Shown: piece by piece, positions 16,065-26,400 of the stretch | How the letters are laid out: each line of letters begins with the position of its first letter | How positions within the stretch are numbered: the first letter of the stretch is position 1 | Assembly: GCF_005869225.1 (NCBI RefSeq) | Contig: NZ_SWFP01000002.1 | Span: 868,001-932,000 of the forward strand | Reading direction: 5' to 3' | From: Dyadobacter bucti | GTDB lineage: Bacteria > Bacteroidota > Bacteroidia > Cytophagales > Spirosomataceae | DNA: 64,000 nucleotides | Notes under the pieces: generated by a model | Databases searched by the model: none | The model's input: only the letters and a program-made list of their open reading frames with translations | What the model was told of the DNA's origin: nothing | Translations under genes and position numbers: made by a program

Positions 16065-18689
16065 TTATTTATTTTCTTTTACTACGATCATATACCCCTT
16101 ACCTCCCGGCACATTCACCGAGCTCAGCGATTGGAGCGGCTGCTCATCCTGAAAATCCTTGACAAACGGCATCGAAATCGTGCATTTGGAAGCATTATAG
16201 CCGAGCGCGGCCCAGTCGATAACAACGGAGGTACTCTGCGCTTCTTTGTCCCAGTTCGCGATCGCAACAATACTCTCAGTTTTGCCTTTGAAAACCGAGG
16301 CTTTAATATATTGATTGTTGGTGGTTACCGGGCAGGTTTTGTCCCAATATCCGATCAGGTCTTTTTCTTTGAAACCGTATTCATCCCAAAACTCCCATAG
16401 CTCGTCCGGCGTATTGCCTGCCCAGCCGGCGCGGTTGGTAATGCCATAAACCATTCCCCGCCACGGGTTACCGCCGCCTTCCAGCATTTGTCCAGGCAAA
16501 CCAAACGGCAGGCCCGAAACTTCCACAAGCCAATGGTCGGGTGCGCGGTTGTAATCCCTGGCTTCGCCTATCCATACCAGGTCGAGGTAGGGCATGAGGT
16601 CCATGTAGAGATTGAGGCAGCTGGCAAATCCTGCCCAGGCGTTGTAATGGTTCCAGCTATGCAGGTCGATGCGGCCTTCGGGGCGGTTCCGGTCGATGAC
16701 TTTCCGGGCTCTTTGTAAAGTGAAGCGGTCGAGTGCGGCGTCGTCGATGTATATACCGTCGATTTTCAGATTTTTTACCATCCAATCCAGGCCGGCGATG
16801 TAAAAATTATTGAGCCTGCTGTTCGGCGTTGTGATCACCGACAAATCGAACGAACCTTTGAACTTGCCCTCGCTGACCGGGTTATACCAGGCCGGAACAT
16901 ACTTTTCCCTCAGATTTTTGACCAGCCATTCATTCGGGCCTTTGGGATGCAGGGCTTCTGTCCGGCTGGCATTGCCGGGTCCCGGAAAAAGCACTTCCCC
17001 GTCCAGGCTGTAAAATGGCTGGAATTCAGGAATGTTCCTGGTCAGCTCGCGTGTGGTGTAATATAGTTTCAGGCGCTTGTTCTGCCCGTGCGCCTTGTCC
17101 ACCAGCGTTTTGAGCTCGGCTGTATTTTCGTCGAGATAGGGATAATTGATAAAAGGATAAATGTCCTCCGCATGATGGATATTGATGATATTGGCGCCGG
17201 CTTTTTCAGCTTTGCCGATCTTGCTCAATGCATTGGTACCTCCCCCGTGAAAATACCGGTCGCCATATTTTTTTTCATTGCTAACAGACTTGAATGGTGT
17301 GATCAGAAGTTCAAAATCGTAGTTCAGTACGCTGCCGGTGGACATTTCCCGGCTGCCGGAATAGGCGTTCACTACGACGGCATTGCCCTTTTCATCCATG
17401 TTTACACCTCCTTTGTTTTCATTTCCCCAGGACGGAGGAAGCCGCAGGGGCTCAAATTTGTAATAAATATTGACCAGCGGCAGTTTGTAGTTTTCCGATT
17501 TCAGTTTCAGCCGCAGACCGCCGTTCACAGCGCCCAGCCAAACAGCATCCTGGTTTTTGGTCGTATCCCACTGCCATTTCCAGGATTCGGGGCGCAGGCC
17601 GCCTTCCCGGTTCAGCCCCATCATATAAGTTGATTTTTCTTTGGCTACCGGCACTTCCAGACGGATATCTTTGATTCTCAATGGCTTCAATGCCTTCAAT
17701 TCCATTTGATAACCCGCAAACCCGTCATATTCCAGGCTACCCGTGCAGGTAAGCTGGCATTCAGGCGAACTGCTTTTGACCTGCCAGGTGATATTCCCTT
17801 GCTTTTCAGTGACAAACTTCACCAGCCCTGGCACCAGCTTGATGATATCGCCATTCTCTTTCTCTATCACAAAACGAAATGGCCCACCTGTGATCGGTTC
17901 GCCTTTTTCAGAGATATTTTGATTGGAACTGCTAAAAAAACTGGTGATTTCGGAAGGCAGACCATCGTTACCGATCACAAATGTTCTTCCGAGGATGTGC
18001 AGGGTTTTGTCCTTGCGACTTATAGGTTGATATCCTTTTGTAATTTCATCATCAATACCCACTGTACTGTTCAGCCAGTTCATGCGGGATAAACCTTTTC
18101 CTTCGTCGTAGCCGTGGTTTTCTACTTCCTTACCTTCAACCCCAAGCCTGATTTTAAGTGTCTCTTTTTTATCATTGACCAAAATCTCGGCAGTACCATC
18201 GTAAATTCCGGTAGCCACACCAGCCAGATCCACACCGATCCAAAGTGCCTGCACTTTTCCGTTCTGAATATTTATTTTTTTGGTAAAAGGTTTGCCAAGA
18301 TAGTCGGTCCCTCCTGCGTTGAAGCAGCTTATCTGTTTGGAAGAAATGTTTTTCCCGTCCTTGCTTTTCAGGTCGGAGAATTTGATCGTTACATTCTGAA
18401 GGTCTTTTTTTACCGCCCAAACTCCTATCTGATAAACAAAATACTCGCCAGGGCAGGCATGCAATTCAAATGCTTTTTTGGTAAAATCCTTGTCTAACCA
18501 GGACACTTTCAGCGAATCGTTCCACCGGAGCGGGTTTTCCCTGGTTTCGCCAAACATATAAAATGAGCCTTTCAGAAACTGCCCGTGGTCCTTTTTCGCA
18601 ACTTCCGGAGAGACGTATTTCTCCCCTCCACCCTGCCCGATTACGCGCGATGCAAAGCACAGCAGCATACTTAAAAAAATGTACTTCAT
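16065..18689 (-). CDS. DUF6067/GH123-like exported glycoside hydrolase
   Basis: ATG 18689 gives a good signal peptide (MKYIFLSMLLCFASRVIG) and 874 residues; a longer frame to 18818 has no signal at its N terminus. The layout is two N-terminal beta domains (about 20-480), then a TIM barrel with 'ANIINIHHAEDIYPFINY', 'LKLYYTTRELTRNIPEFQ' and 'LKIDGIYIDDAALDR' (paired Asp near 646), and 'DLVWIGEARDYN'. This matches the DUF6067 proteins related to the GH123-type barrel, with the 'GIYIDD' strand as the probable acidic centre. It is second in the hydrolase operon (47 bp after the GH29-like gene). Substrate unknown; the family resemblance is from memory of motifs, so confidence is moderate. Confidence 0.72.
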   Translation of the reverse strand: MKYIFLSMLLCFASRVIGQGGGEKYVSPEVAKKDHGQFLKGSFYMFGETRENPLRWNDSLKVSWLDKDFTKKAFELHACPGEYFVYQIGVWAVKKDLQNVTIKFSDLKSKDGKNISSKQISCFNAGGTDYLGKPFTKKINIQNGKVQALWIGVDLAGVATGIYDGTAEILVNDKKETLKIRLGVEGKEVENHGYDEGKGLSRMNWLNSTVGIDDEITKGYQPISRKDKTLHILGRTFVIGNDGLPSEITSFFSSSNQNISEKGEPITGGPFRFVIEKENGDIIKLVPGLVKFVTEKQGNITWQVKSSSPECQLTCTGSLEYDGFAGYQMELKALKPLRIKDIRLEVPVAKEKSTYMMGLNREGGLRPESWKWQWDTTKNQDAVWLGAVNGGLRLKLKSENYKLPLVNIYYKFEPLRLPPSWGNENKGGVNMDEKGNAVVVNAYSGSREMSTGSVLNYDFELLITPFKSVSNEKKYGDRYFHGGGTNALSKIGKAEKAGANIINIHHAEDIYPFINYPYLDENTAELKTLVDKAHGQNKRLKLYYTTRELTRNIPEFQPFYSLDGEVLFPGPGNASRTEALHPKGPNEWLVKNLREKYVPAWYNPVSEGKFKGSFDLSVITTPNSRLNNFYIAGLDWMVKNLKIDGIYIDDAALDRFTLQRARKVIDRNRPEGRIDLHSWNHYNAWAGFASCLNLYMDLMPYLDLVWIGEARDYNRAPDHWLVEVSGLPFGLPGQMLEGGGNPWRGMVYGITNRAGWAGNTPDELWEFWDEYGFKEKDLIGYWDKTCPVTTNNQYIKASVFKGKTESIVAIANWDKEAQSTSVVIDWAALGYNASKCTISMPFVKDFQDEQPLQSLSSVNVPGGKGYMIVVKENK

Positions 18690-18736
18690 TGAGATAGGAT
18701 TTTGATGTTGGCCTGAGGCAAACCAGACCGGCTTTT

Positions 18737-19810
18737 TCAATTTGCTTTTAGTCTGCGCGAAATTCCCCGCAGGCACTCCAGATGCGATGTCTCGATGGTC
18801 CCGTCTCTGAAAAGGCACACATCAATGCTGACTACTCCGCCGGCCTTGTTGCATTTTCGGATATAATCGCCCATGAAGCCCGGCTTGAAACGCAGTCCGG
18901 GTGCACACCATTCATTTCCCAAATGAGACAGGATGTGCCACTGTACCCCGTCGCGCCAGCGGGAAGTGGGTATTTCACCAAACACATGTTGCTCACCGGT
19001 CGTATAGTCATCTTCGGACGTTGAAGAATTGGAGCTTGTCATTTTGGGATTATTCAAAGCGATGATCCTTTTCGGATTCCCCGCCCGCAGGCCTTTCGCG
19101 AGTATCGACCATTTTTTTTCATTGTATCCAAAATAATCGTAACATCCGTCGACCCACCAGCCTGCTACTTTGTCTTTGTATCGTTCCCCATACTCCGCCG
19201 CGACATCGGCCCACTTTTGTACATATTCCTCCGAAACTTTTTCGGTATAGCCCATCGCTTTGGCGGCTTTGTCATCCTGCCGCGGCCCGTCGCCGGTCCA
19301 GTAAAGCATGAGTTTGACGCCTCTTTTGTTCAGCGATTTATACAAATCCTCAACGAGGTCACGCTTCGAACAGGCCTCTCCGGGCTTAAAGCCAGTGAGC
19401 TTGTCGTAAGTTTTATTGGGGGCTATCAGGTAACGGGTCCGCTGCATCATGGTGAAGATCACATATGCTGCTCCAGTCGACTTGATCTGTTCCGCAAATT
19501 TCTCGGTATTGAACTCACCCACGCATTTGTCCCAATCGGAAACACCGTCCATGGTGGTAATATGGTCTCCCGCACATTGTACATCGTATAAATAATGCAC
19601 AAAAACGCCCCAGCCCGCTGCCTTAAACCAATCGGTATTGCCCGCTCTTTCAGGCGAAATCCTGCTTAAAGTGTCGATCGTTAGGGTGTCGGGGCGCACC
19701 AATGCGCGCCCCGGTTTCTTCAAGGGTTCAGGATAGTTGAAATGATTGTTTCCCGGGTTAAGGGAAATAATTAGTGTAAAAAGGAGGGTCAGGAATGTAA
19801 AGTTGTTCAT
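18737..19810 (-). CDS. Alpha-L-fucosidase-like protein (GH29-like)
   Basis: Protein of 357 residues with an N-terminal signal/anchor (MNNFTFLTLLFTLIISL). The barrel start 'WFKAAGWGVFVHYLYDVQ' corresponds to the GH29 'W....kfGiFiHWG' motif. 'GAAYVIFTMMQRTRYLIAP' parallels 'GAkYvvlTaKHHDGF', with the HHDGF residues replaced, and 'VAGWWVDGCYDYFG' (Asp near 220) aligns with the nucleophile strand 'lWfDG'. It lacks the C-terminal beta sandwich of full-length fucosidases (about 430-600 aa). The divergent HHDGF region and short length suggest a different specificity or a related family. It is first in the hydrolase operon, right after the palindromic array. Confidence 0.75.
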   Translation of the reverse strand: MNNFTFLTLLFTLIISLNPGNNHFNYPEPLKKPGRALVRPDTLTIDTLSRISPERAGNTDWFKAAGWGVFVHYLYDVQCAGDHITTMDGVSDWDKCVGEFNTEKFAEQIKSTGAAYVIFTMMQRTRYLIAPNKTYDKLTGFKPGEACSKRDLVEDLYKSLNKRGVKLMLYWTGDGPRQDDKAAKAMGYTEKVSEEYVQKWADVAAEYGERYKDKVAGWWVDGCYDYFGYNEKKWSILAKGLRAGNPKRIIALNNPKMTSSNSSTSEDDYTTGEQHVFGEIPTSRWRDGVQWHILSHLGNEWCAPGLRFKPGFMGDYIRKCNKAGGVVSIDVCLFRDGTIETSHLECLRGISRRLKAN

Positions 19811-19850
19811 GGGGTTTTTTGTTTTTAAATGGCGGAACGCTCCCGCGCTC

Positions 19851-21690
19851 CGACCTCAGCAAAGCCCAACGGGCTGACATTTTGATAGAATAAATATTAA
19901 CCATCCGAATGAACCCCGGCAGGGGTGATATTATTCCGGATCTTTAATGTCACCCCTCCGGGGTTTTGATTTCGGTTTTTCTTTTCGTTTCTATAAAAAT
20001 TTCATCCCTTCGGGATTATCGCTGCGGCATCTATACAGAATTCCGATGGCGACCCTGTGCCTTGGCTCCGACCGCAGCAAAGCCCAAAGAGCTGATATTT
20101 TTATAGTTTCTATAATTATTACATCGCTTCGGGATTGTTGCTACGGCATCGAAACTAAATTTTCGATGGCGACCCCGTCCCGTCGCTCCGACCTCAGCAA
20201 AGCCCAACGGGCTGACATTTTTATAGAAATAAATATTAACCATCCGATTGAACCCCGGCAGGGGTGATATTATGAATGCTAATGCCACCCCTTGCGGATT
20301 TTCGCTACGGTATCAAAACAGAATTTTCGATGGCGACCCCGTCCCGTCGCTCCGACCTCAGCAAAGCCCAAAGAGCTGACATTTTTATAGAATAAATATT
20401 AACCATCCGATTGAACCCCGGCAGGGGTGATATTATTCCGGATCTTTAGTGTCACCCCTCCGGGGTTTTGATTTCGGTTTTTCTTTTCGTTTCTATAAAA
20501 ATTTCATCCCTTCGGGATTGTCGCTGCGGCATCTATACAGAATTCCGATGGCGACCCGTCCCGTCGCTCCGACCTCAGCAAAGCCCAACGGGCTGACATT
20601 TTTATAGAAATAAATATTAACCATCCGATTGAACCCCGGCAGGGGTGATATTATGAATGCTAATGTCACCCCTCCGGGGTTTTGATTTCGGTTTTTCTTT
20701 TCATTTCTATAAAAATTTCATCCCTTCGGGATTGTTGCTACGGCATCGAAACAGAATTTTCAATGGCGACCCCGTCCCTTCGCTCCGACCTCAGCAAAGC
20801 CCAACGGGCTGACATTTTTATAGAAATAAATATTAACCATCCGATTGAACCCCGGCAGGGGTGATATTATTCCGGATCTTTAATGTCACACCTCCGGGGA
20901 TTTTCGCTACGGCATCAAAACAAAATTTTCGATGGCGACCCCGTCCCGTCGCTCCGACCTCAGCAAAGCCCAACGGGCTGACATTTTTATAAAAATAAAT
21001 ATTAACCATCCGATTGAACCCCGGCAGGGGTGATATTATTCCGGATCTTTAATGTCACCCCTCCGGGGTTTTGATTTCGGTTTTTCTGTTCGTTTCTATA
21101 AAAATTTCATCCCTTCGGGATTGTCGCTGTGGCATCTATACAGAATTCCGATGGCGACCCTGTGCCTCGCTCCGACCTCAGCAAAGCCCAACGGGCTGAC
21201 ATTTTTATAGAAATAAATATTAACCATCCGATTGAACCCCGGCAGGGGTGATATTATGAATGCTAATGCCACCCCTCCGGGGTTTTGATTTCGGTTTTCT
21301 TTTCGTTTCTATAAAAATTTCATCCCTTCGGGATTGTCGCTGCGGCATCTAGACAGAATTCCGATGGCGACCCTGTGCCTTCGCTCCGACCGCAGCAAAG
21401 CCCAAAGAGCTGATATTTTTATAGTTTCTATAATTATTACATCGCTTCGGGATTGTTGCTACGGCGTCAAAACAAAATTTTCGATGGCGACCCCGTCCCG
21501 TCGCTCCGACCTCAGCAAAGCCCAACGGGCTGATATTTTTATAGAAATAAATATTAACCATCCGATTGAACCCCGGCAGGGGTGATATTATGAATGCTAA
21601 TGCCACCCCTCCGGGGTTTTGATTTCGGTTTTTCTTTTCGTTTCTATAAAAATTTCATCCCTTCGGGATTATCGCTGCGGCATGCCGGGC
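19851..21690. repeat. 1.85-kb composite array of palindromic repeats between susD and the hydrolase operon
   Basis: No gene lies between 19810 and 21703. The anchor CCATCCG after ATATTAA occurs eight times, at 19901, 20240, 20403, 20621, 20837, 21006, 21224 and 21558, so spacings are about 163-169, 216-218 or 334-339 bp. Each unit holds up to three modules: a long imperfect palindrome with arms AACCCCGGCAGGGGTGA and TCACCCCTCCGGGGTT; module E, CTATAAAAATTTCATCCC then TTCGGGATT; and an inverted relative of E, AGCCCAACGGGCTGACAT then TTTTATAG. Spacer sequences are nearly identical between copies, pointing to recent amplification. Short frames seen here are translations of the repeats, not genes. 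Its position between susCD and the hydrolases could attenuate read-through (inference). Confidence 0.85.
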
Positions 21691-21702
21691 GGCCAAAGAA
21701 GG

Positions 21703-23466
21703 CTACTCCAAAGGATCAAATGTCCCGCCCCAGCCTTTATTCTGCTCGATTTTACTGTTACGATCCAGAACTGATTTAGGAATGCCGAAGAACGAATATT
21801 TGTCTTCCTCCAGCATTACGATCGGCCGGTAGTCACGCACTTCCGAAATGGTGAACTGGTTCGCGATGGCGTTGATGTCTTCCAAACCCTTGGGCCGGTT
21901 GGCTGCAGTACCATTCCATTCGAATCTTAATCCGTGGAAATATTTGTCCTTGAAGCTGTTGAAAGTCGAAGCATAGATCCGCCATCTCCGCAAATCCCAG
22001 AAACGCTGTCCTTCGAATGCAAATTCTACCAAACGCTCGTCCATCATAGCTTTTCTTACATCCGCAATGGTCGTGGCCGTGATGCCATAGTTTGCTTTTG
22101 CACCCGGCTCAATGCCCGCCCGCTCGCGGATTTTGAACATTGCCGCCAATGCCTCGGCAGTCTTATTGATTTCATTGGCTGCCTCGGCCATATTCATGAG
22201 GACTTCGGCATAACGGATCTCGATCCAGTCCACCTGTCCGTCTTCAACGGTGGTGCGGGTAATGTTCCTGTCGAGCATTTTGGCAGGATAAAAACCTGAA
22301 TGCGAATAGAGGTTTTCGCTATTGTCGGCTCTTGCTTCCTTGCCATTGATGCCCGTCGCCGGGTTTCCGTCCGAATCATAGTAGTAAGTCCACATATTTT
22401 CTTTACCAAACATTTCGGCCAGGAAAGGCTCGGCGCCGTTGTAGGCGATGGATGCATAAAAACGTTTATCCCGGTCTTTAAACAATGTCTTGTAATCCAT
22501 TTTGGCAGGATCATATTTCGACCCGTCTTTCATCGGATAGGCATTAACCAGTTCGAGAGAAGGGATATTCCCGCCTACACAACCCCGCGCATACAGCAGC
22601 GGACGCATACAAGCCTGGGAGTAACCATTGGCAAAACCTGGGTACTGGAATCTCTTGACCATAATCACTTCCTTGTTCATTTCGTCTGTCCAGAGGTCCT
22701 TGTAATTGGCATACAAACCTTTACCCTGCGAATCCAGAAATGCCAGTGCTTCTTTGTTTGCATTGTAAGCCGTTGTCCAGCGTGCGATATCATTGGCTCG
22801 GTTGAACTGTGGGCTCGCCCAGTACAAAAGCACGCGGCCTTTGAAAGACATGGCCACACATTTATCGATCCGGCCAACTGTGGAAAGCGGCTCCACCAGG
22901 GAAATGGCTTCGTCCAGATCCTTCACAATCTGCGCAATACATTCCGAAGTTTTGCTTCTTGGCACAAAAATCGCGGCATCGTCTCCGGGGGCTTCGGGTT
23001 TTAATATCAGTTCAACACCTCCGTAGGCCTTCACCAACCGGAAATAAGCCCATGCCCGCCAGAAATACGCCTGGCCTTTCAGCGAGGCTTTGATATCATC
23101 GGCAAAAGTAGCTTTGTCGACCAGGGCCAGGAAAATGTTGATCTTCCTGATATGATCGTAGGGAGGACTGTCGGTATTGCCGATATCGTTGTATGAATCT
23201 GCGGTAAGCGTACCATTCAGATATTCGCTGAGCGCCTCGGCGTACTCGCTGTTTACAACCATGGTTTCGTCGGTGCGGCGGCCTACGGTAAAATTGCTCG
23301 GCATAAAATTAGCGTACATGTCGTTCACATAAGCCTCCGCTACCTTTGGATTGGTGAGAACGTCCTCGCTTCCAAGTGCTTCCAGATTCGACTTGTCGAG
23401 CGGGTCACATCCTGCGAAGAGCAGAAAGAACAACAGATTTGACAAGAATATATATACTGATTTCAT
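21703..23466 (-). CDS. susD: RagB/SusD family nutrient-uptake outer-membrane lipoprotein
   Basis: ATG 23466 is preferred (MKSVYIFLSNLLFFLLF, lipobox 'LFAGC') over an ATG four codons upstream, giving 587 residues, a normal SusD length. Typical features are 'DPLDKSNLEALGSEDVLTNP' after the anchor, TPR-like 'AYFWRAWAYFRLVKAYGGV' near 130-150, and the C-terminal 'IRYAEVLMNMAEAANEIN' and 'MMDERLVEFAFEGQRFWDLR' blocks. SusD proteins cap the SusC barrel on the cell surface and bind the oligosaccharide. The gene is 33 bp downstream of susC. The ligand cannot be deduced from sequence. Confidence 0.95.
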   Translation of the reverse strand: MKSVYIFLSNLLFFLLFAGCDPLDKSNLEALGSEDVLTNPKVAEAYVNDMYANFMPSNFTVGRRTDETMVVNSEYAEALSEYLNGTLTADSYNDIGNTDSPPYDHIRKINIFLALVDKATFADDIKASLKGQAYFWRAWAYFRLVKAYGGVELILKPEAPGDDAAIFVPRSKTSECIAQIVKDLDEAISLVEPLSTVGRIDKCVAMSFKGRVLLYWASPQFNRANDIARWTTAYNANKEALAFLDSQGKGLYANYKDLWTDEMNKEVIMVKRFQYPGFANGYSQACMRPLLYARGCVGGNIPSLELVNAYPMKDGSKYDPAKMDYKTLFKDRDKRFYASIAYNGAEPFLAEMFGKENMWTYYYDSDGNPATGINGKEARADNSENLYSHSGFYPAKMLDRNITRTTVEDGQVDWIEIRYAEVLMNMAEAANEINKTAEALAAMFKIRERAGIEPGAKANYGITATTIADVRKAMMDERLVEFAFEGQRFWDLRRWRIYASTFNSFKDKYFHGLRFEWNGTAANRPKGLEDINAIANQFTISEVRDYRPIVMLEEDKYSFFGIPKSVLDRNSKIEQNKGWGGTFDPLE

Positions 23467-23499
23467 GTTGTTATGCATTAGGGAAAAATGACAAATTGA

Positions 23500-26400
23500 T
23501 TAAAACGTGATGTTTGCGCCCATGGTGAAGGTTTTCATGGTCGGGTATGCATTCATACCTGCCACACTCGGATCGTGGTATTTGTATTTCGAGAGTGTAA
23601 ACAGGTTGGTTCCCGACACGAAAAAGTTAATCGCCGACATAGAAACCTTCTTTACGATGCTTTTGGGTACCATGTAATTCAGATTTACATTTTGAAAGCG
23701 CAAAAAGCTTCCGTTTTTCAACCAGAACGTAGAAGCAAGGTGATCGTTGGTGTAATCCCAGGTCACCGGCTGCGGGTATTCCGCATTTACGTTTTCGGGA
23801 GACCATGAATCCAGCCAGAACGATGGCGGGCGTGCTCCGTCGAAAAAGCGTCTGCCATATCCGTCGTCGTACAATTTGGAGCCGCCGGTAACGCCCTGAA
23901 CGAACACATCCACGCCTATACCTTTCCAGCTCGCCCGCAAGTTCAATCCGAATGTATATGGGTTCAGCGAATGTTTGCCTTTCAGTACCTGGCGGTCGTA
24001 ATCATCGATCTTGCCGTCGGGTGCGCCATTCTGACCATTGACATCCTGAAAGTTAATCGCTCCCAATGCGGCCGGACGTCCGTAAATGGTATACCCCGCA
24101 GGCAAAGCAGCCAGTTGTTCGTTGGTGCGGATGATATCCGTGGCAACCAGCATTTTGATATAATCGGTAGGACGACCGTTCGGATTATCCACATCCTGAA
24201 CGTTCTGGGCCACATCACGCAGTTTTACTTTATTGGCGGCATAGGAGAAGTTACCTTTGATACCATAGGAAACATCGCCGGCATTGCCATTGTATCCCAA
24301 CTCGAACTCGTAACCCTGTGCATTGACAATCCCGTAGTTTTCTGGCGGCATGCTGCCTCCGAATGACACCGGCAGGGATGCAATCCGGGAATCGAGAATG
24401 TCATAATTATGTCTTTTGAAATACTCCGCCGAGAACAGGAACCCGCCTAAAAATTGCGCGTCCAGCCCCAAATTAAGCTCGCTTGTTTTTTCCCAGGTTA
24501 ATTTTTCATTCACGATACCATTGTAACGCACACGCGGCTGAGGTGTATTTCCGAACAAGTAATCACCATTTACAGAATAGGATTCGGCCCATTTCCAGCC
24601 ACCGACGGCATCATTACCCGCAAGACCAAAGGAACCGCGCAGTTTCAGGAAATCGATCTTTTTAATATTGAAAAAATTCTCTTTTGATAATACCCATCCT
24701 CCCGACACCGAAGGAAATACCCCCCAGCGATAGTCAGGCCCGAAAAGCATCGAACCGTCTCGACGGGCCGTTGCATTGATAAAATATTTGTCATCGTAGC
24801 TGTACAAAACCCGGCCAATGTAGGAAGCCCGGCCAAACTCCCTTTCCTTGCCATTCACATAAGAGTCTGTCCGTGAAGAGGATGTTGCCCAGAACTGGTC
24901 GTTTTGTACCAAAGGAAAACCTTCACGCACGCCGTAGAAATAATCGTATTTGCCTTCACTTTGTTCGTAAATCAGCACCGCGTCCACATTGTGTTTACCA
25001 AACTGCCGGGCATAATTCGCACTGAAGTTCAGCTGGTAATTGCTGGTTGCCTCCTGGATTTTGGCGAGGCGTTCTTTGTTGGGATACGCCGATTTGATGC
25101 TGCCGATAATTTCGTCCGTATAAATGAATCCGCTGGTACCTTTTCTGACAACATCGTACAAAGTGGTTTTCAGCTCGTGCAACTTCATGGTTGTGGCTTC
25201 ATAATTCGGGCTGAATTTACCTGAAACCGACAATCCCGGCAGGAAAGGAAGCTTGTAGGTCAGGCCGAGGATCATCTGGATATTGCGTTCGATGCGGGTG
25301 TTGCTGCCACCTTCTTCCACAAATGCGAGCGGGTTACCGATCCAGCCCGGGTTAATGAATTTTCCATCAGAAGTTTTAGGCGGGACGTTTGGCAGGTAAT
25401 AAAGCAGCCTTCCCCAGAGGTTCCCGAAAGCAGGATTTATGTCGAAACCGTCATCGCCGGAAAGGTCTTCCTGCATGGCAAACCGCTTTTTTGTTCCCTG
25501 ATTGTAAGAGACGTTGAAAACGCCGGTGAGGTTTTTTGTAATATTTACGTCAATATTAGAGCGGAAATTATATTTTTTGAAATCTGCATTTTTAATAAAG
25601 GCTGTCTGGTCAAAATAGGAACCACCAATGAAATATTTCACGGCATCGGTCCCTCCCGAGGCAGAAAGGGAATGTCTTTGCAGGACCGGATTTTTGTAAG
25701 CAAGTGTATACCAAGCTTTTGCTGGGTCGTGATCATTGAAATAAGCCACTTCCTCTTCGTCGTACATCGGTGCAATTCCCCGGTTTGTCCGCGCATAATT
25801 GTTGAGCCGCACCATATCCTTGGCCCCCACATAATCCGGGATCTTGGACGGATTGTCGAAGCTGTAAGAATAGTTGTAATTCAGCTGAAACTTGCCGGAA
25901 GCTCCTTTTTTGGTAGTGATCAAAACGACCCCATTGGCTGCCCGCGCCCCGTAAATCGCACCGGATGCCGCGTCTTTAAGGACGGTTACATTGTCCACCT
26001 CGGAGTAGTCCAGTGCATCAAACATTCGTTTGTCCGTGATCACCCCGTCTATGACATAGAGCGGATCGTTACCGGTGTCTTTCCAGGTATTGACGGAACG
26101 TATCCTGATCGCGGGCGCATACCCCGGCGCTCCGGAGGCCTGGTTGACATACACCCCGCTCAGTCTTCCCGCCAGCGCACTCGACAGGTTGGGTACCGGG
26201 TTATTCTTGACATCATCGGATTTCATGGTGGTGATGGCGCCGGTGACGGAGGTTTTTTTCTGTGTTCCATAACCAACCACCACAACCTCTTCCAATGCCT
26301 TGTCGTCTTCTATAAGTTTAATATCCAATACAGTAAGCGAACCCACAATGACTTCCTGGCCGATATAACCCACGTAGCTGAACACCAGCCGGGCATATTG

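Noticed and set aside
19851..21690. Possible CRISPR array
   Set aside because: Units are 163-339 bp with conserved spacers and inverted modules; CRISPR needs short identical repeats with unique spacers, and no cas gene is present.
19947..21779. Several 60-85-residue frames in the 19.9-21.7 kb region on both strands
   Set aside because: They are near-identical translations of the palindromic repeat modules and occur in more than one frame, so they are not genes.
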